Positions 5,479 through 6,740 of a stretch of DNA of 6,740 nucleotides are shown here, one piece after another. The translations under genes and the position numbers were made by a program. Position 1 is the stretch's first letter, and every line of letters begins with the position of its first letter. Where the stretch lies: contig JACQEV010000062.1 in assembly GCA_016200385.1 (NCBI GenBank), positions 1 to 6,740 on the forward strand. Reading direction: 5' to 3'. Source of the stretch: Candidatus Methylomirabilota bacterium. GTDB lineage: Bacteria > Methylomirabilota > Methylomirabilia > Methylomirabilales > Methylomirabilaceae. The notes under the pieces are model-generated. The model saw nothing but the letters and a program-made list of their open reading frames with translations, was not told where the DNA came from and did no database searches.

Positions 5479-6411
5479 TTAGCGATTCCTCGGAGAAACC
5501 GCCTCCTCCAAGGCGTTCAGGGAACAGGCCTCCTGGGGAGGGCAGGCATCGGCTTCGAGTTGAATCGTGGTGTGGGCGATGCCGAACCGCTCTTTGAGCA
5601 TCTGGCTGATTCGATCGAGAAGTTGGTTCCCTTGGCTGACCGGGAGGTCGGCCACCTGGAGGTGGCAGCTCATGGCATAGACATGGGAACTGAGGCTCCA
5701 CACGTGCAGATCGTGCGTATCCTTGACTTCGGGGAAGCTCTGCACTGCCTGCAAGAGACGATCGACATCCACGCCCCGCGGCACTCCCTCCATTAACACA
5801 TTCAAGGTCTCTGCCACGATGTCCCATGATCCAACGAGGATCAGCAACCCGATGACGAGACTGAGGAGCGGATCAATCAGGCTCCAGCCGGTGAGCAGAA
5901 TGATGGCCCCGGCCGCCACGACACCGAGGGACACACAGGCATCGCTCAACAGGTGCAGGTAGGCGCTCCGGATGTTGACATCCCTGGTCTTACGCCTGAG
6001 AGAGAACGCGAGCGCGAGATTCATCACGAACCCTATGCCCGCCACCGCCATCATCACCGCGGCCCCCGGCAGCTCGGGATGCTTCAGGCGCCTGATCGCC
6101 TCGTAGAAGATCCAGAGGGTGATGAGCATCAGGGCGACCCCATTCCCTAGTGCGGCCAGGATCGTGGCCCGATGATAGCCGAAGGTCTTGTGCTCTGTAG
6201 CGGGGCGCTCCACCTGCCGGAGCGCGACCCAGGAGACGACCAAGCCGATGACGTCGCCGAAGTTATGCCAGGCATCACCGAGGAGGGCGAGGCTCCCTGC
6301 GGCCAGGCCCGCGACCAGTTCGGTGAGGGCGAACAAGAGATTCAGGACGATCCCGATCTTCAACCGCCGATGAACTGAGCGCCCGCTCTCCTGCAGGACA
6401 CCAGGATTCAT
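5479..6411 (-). CDS. CDF-family divalent metal exporter (CzcD/ZitB-like)
   Basis: 310 residues, the usual length for the family. CDF proteins are dimeric inner-membrane metal/proton antiporters that expel Zn2+ and sometimes Co2+, Cd2+ or Fe2+. Six helices fall at about 17-40, 43-64, 79-104, 115-138, 151-173 and 177-199. Both metal-site motifs are of the zinc type HxxxD: H49-D53 (HNFGD) in helix 2 and H153-D157 (HLLSD) in helix 5. The cytoplasmic domain carries THDLHVWSLSSHVYAMSCHL (232-251) and HTTIQLE (280-286), typical of CzcD-like members, then a short tail with C290 and C296. The frame stays open to 6582, but that extension runs across rodZ in another frame. ATG 6411 has a Shine-Dalgarno and begins just 14 bases after the rodZ stop, so rodZ and this gene are probably cotranscribed. 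It converges on the plus-strand cluster with a 6-base gap. Confidence 0.93.
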   Translation of the reverse strand: MNPGVLQESGRSVHRRLKIGIVLNLLFALTELVAGLAAGSLALLGDAWHNFGDVIGLVVSWVALRQVERPATEHKTFGYHRATILAALGNGVALMLITLWIFYEAIRRLKHPELPGAAVMMAVAGIGFVMNLALAFSLRRKTRDVNIRSAYLHLLSDACVSLGVVAAGAIILLTGWSLIDPLLSLVIGLLILVGSWDIVAETLNVLMEGVPRGVDVDRLLQAVQSFPEVKDTHDLHVWSLSSHVYAMSCHLQVADLPVSQGNQLLDRISQMLKERFGIAHTTIQLEADACPPQEACSLNALEEAVSPRNR

Positions 6412-6420
6412 GCCCCTACT

Positions 6421-6425
6421 CTCCC
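6421..6425 (-). promoter_or_regulatory. Ribosome binding site fixing the CDF exporter start
   Basis: On the minus strand GGGAG immediately follows the rodZ TGA and precedes ATG 6411 by 9 bases. It supports the short, 310-residue form of the exporter over the 367-residue open frame. Confidence 0.6.
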
Positions 6426-6740
6426 TCACCGCGTCGTCCCGCGCCCGCCTTCGCCGGGTAAGGCGAGGTCTCGGATAACTTGACCCCGCTTCCCTTCGAG
6501 GGTCACCCGCTTCCCATTCAGCGAGAGCACGATCCCTTCGGAATTGCCGATGGTTAGAACAAATCCCTTGTTCGCCGACCACTGCGCCACTTCTCCCCGA
6601 AGCAGCAGGACCTCCCGGCGGGAAGACCCATCTACCGAAATCGCAAGCCAGGTTGCCTCCTTCGCCTCGGCTTTTAGCGTATGGTGGGACGGCTGGCTCT
6701 GGGACTCCCGCGCCCCTGAAGCAGCGACCGTTTTGGCTGC
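6426..6740 (-). CDS. rodZ: RodZ, C-terminal part (N-terminus outside window)
   Basis: Minus-strand frame open from the window edge to TGA (6428-6426), 104 residues with no start codon needed. From the edge there is a Ser/Ala/Gln-rich linker (about residues 1-20). The extracytoplasmic RodZ beta domain follows: LKAEAKEATWLAISVDG (22-38), LLLRGEVAQW (45-54), FVLTIGNSEGIVLSLNGK (60-77) and GQVIRDLAL (86-94). This pattern of sulphate-free landmarks (TW..v..DG, then GN...v.l.lNG) is typical of the RodZ C-terminal domain (DUF4115). RodZ spans the inner membrane once and links MreB to the cell-elongation machinery. Its helix-turn-helix domain and membrane helix should lie beyond position 6740. It is probably cotranscribed with the CDF exporter 14 bases downstream. 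Confidence 0.85.
   Translation of the reverse strand, partial: AAKTVAASGARESQSQPSHHTLKAEAKEATWLAISVDGSSRREVLLLRGEVAQWSANKGFVLTIGNSEGIVLSLNGKRVTLEGKRGQVIRDLALPGEGGRGTTR

Noticed and set aside
5500..5515. CGCCT...AGGCG hairpin as a bidirectional terminator for the convergent genes
   Set aside because: A 5-bp stem within the CDF coding end with no T run on either side.
6412..6582. 57-residue N-terminal extension of the CDF exporter
   Set aside because: It is Arg-rich, unlike any CDF N-terminus, and overlaps the RodZ coding frame; ATG 6411 gives the family's normal length.

Overview
This window is a gene-dense, GC-rich (roughly 60% by eye) stretch of a chromosome from a diderm (Gram-negative type) bacterium. 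Evidence for this is an outer-membrane beta-barrel ending in Phe, an exported protein with a twin-arginine-type signal, a Fur regulator, and a RodZ C-terminal domain. The phylum cannot be fixed from the sequence alone. The style (high GC, simple Shine-Dalgarno sites, a TTG start) would fit groups such as Methylomirabilota (NC10), Nitrospirota or the former Deltaproteobacteria; that is only a guess.

Layout, left to right. (1) The window opens inside a Fur-family regulator (1-393, +, 5' end missing), closed by a rho-independent terminator (398-419). (2) A near-consensus Fur box (435-453, 16 of 19 positions) lies between a plausible -35 and -10, upstream of an FTR1-family iron permease (511-1362, +). 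(3) A 330-base non-coding stretch (1363-1692) follows, with competing hairpins and Shine-Dalgarno-like motifs but no gene I recognise. (4) Next comes a compact plus-strand set: a signal-peptide/coiled-coil/beta-barrel porin (1693-3273), a small FMN-binding-domain protein with a Tat-like signal (3345-3926), an ApbE-type FAD:protein FMN transferase (3923-4942) and a small four-helix membrane protein (4939-5472). The last three genes overlap by 4 bases at each junction. (5) Six bases later a minus-strand unit converges on it: the 3' part of rodZ (6740-6426) followed by a CDF-family divalent-metal exporter (6411-5479).

How the genes may work together. ApbE enzymes attach FMN covalently to FMN-binding-domain proteins, so the middle two genes of the plus-strand set are an enzyme and its probable substrate. 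The four-helix membrane protein is a candidate membrane electron donor or anchor, and the porin is a candidate outer-membrane entry route. Beside a Fur-controlled FTR1 permease that lacks its usual partners (EfeO, EfeB, P19), this suggests an extracytosolic, flavin-based redox module serving iron acquisition. The individual families are well supported. The combined function is inference, and the 330-base gap leaves open whether FTR1 and the flavin genes share a transcript.

Two points need care in any automated annotation. The rodZ remnant has no start codon in the window and is easily missed. The CDF reading frame runs open well upstream of its real start, across rodZ in another frame.
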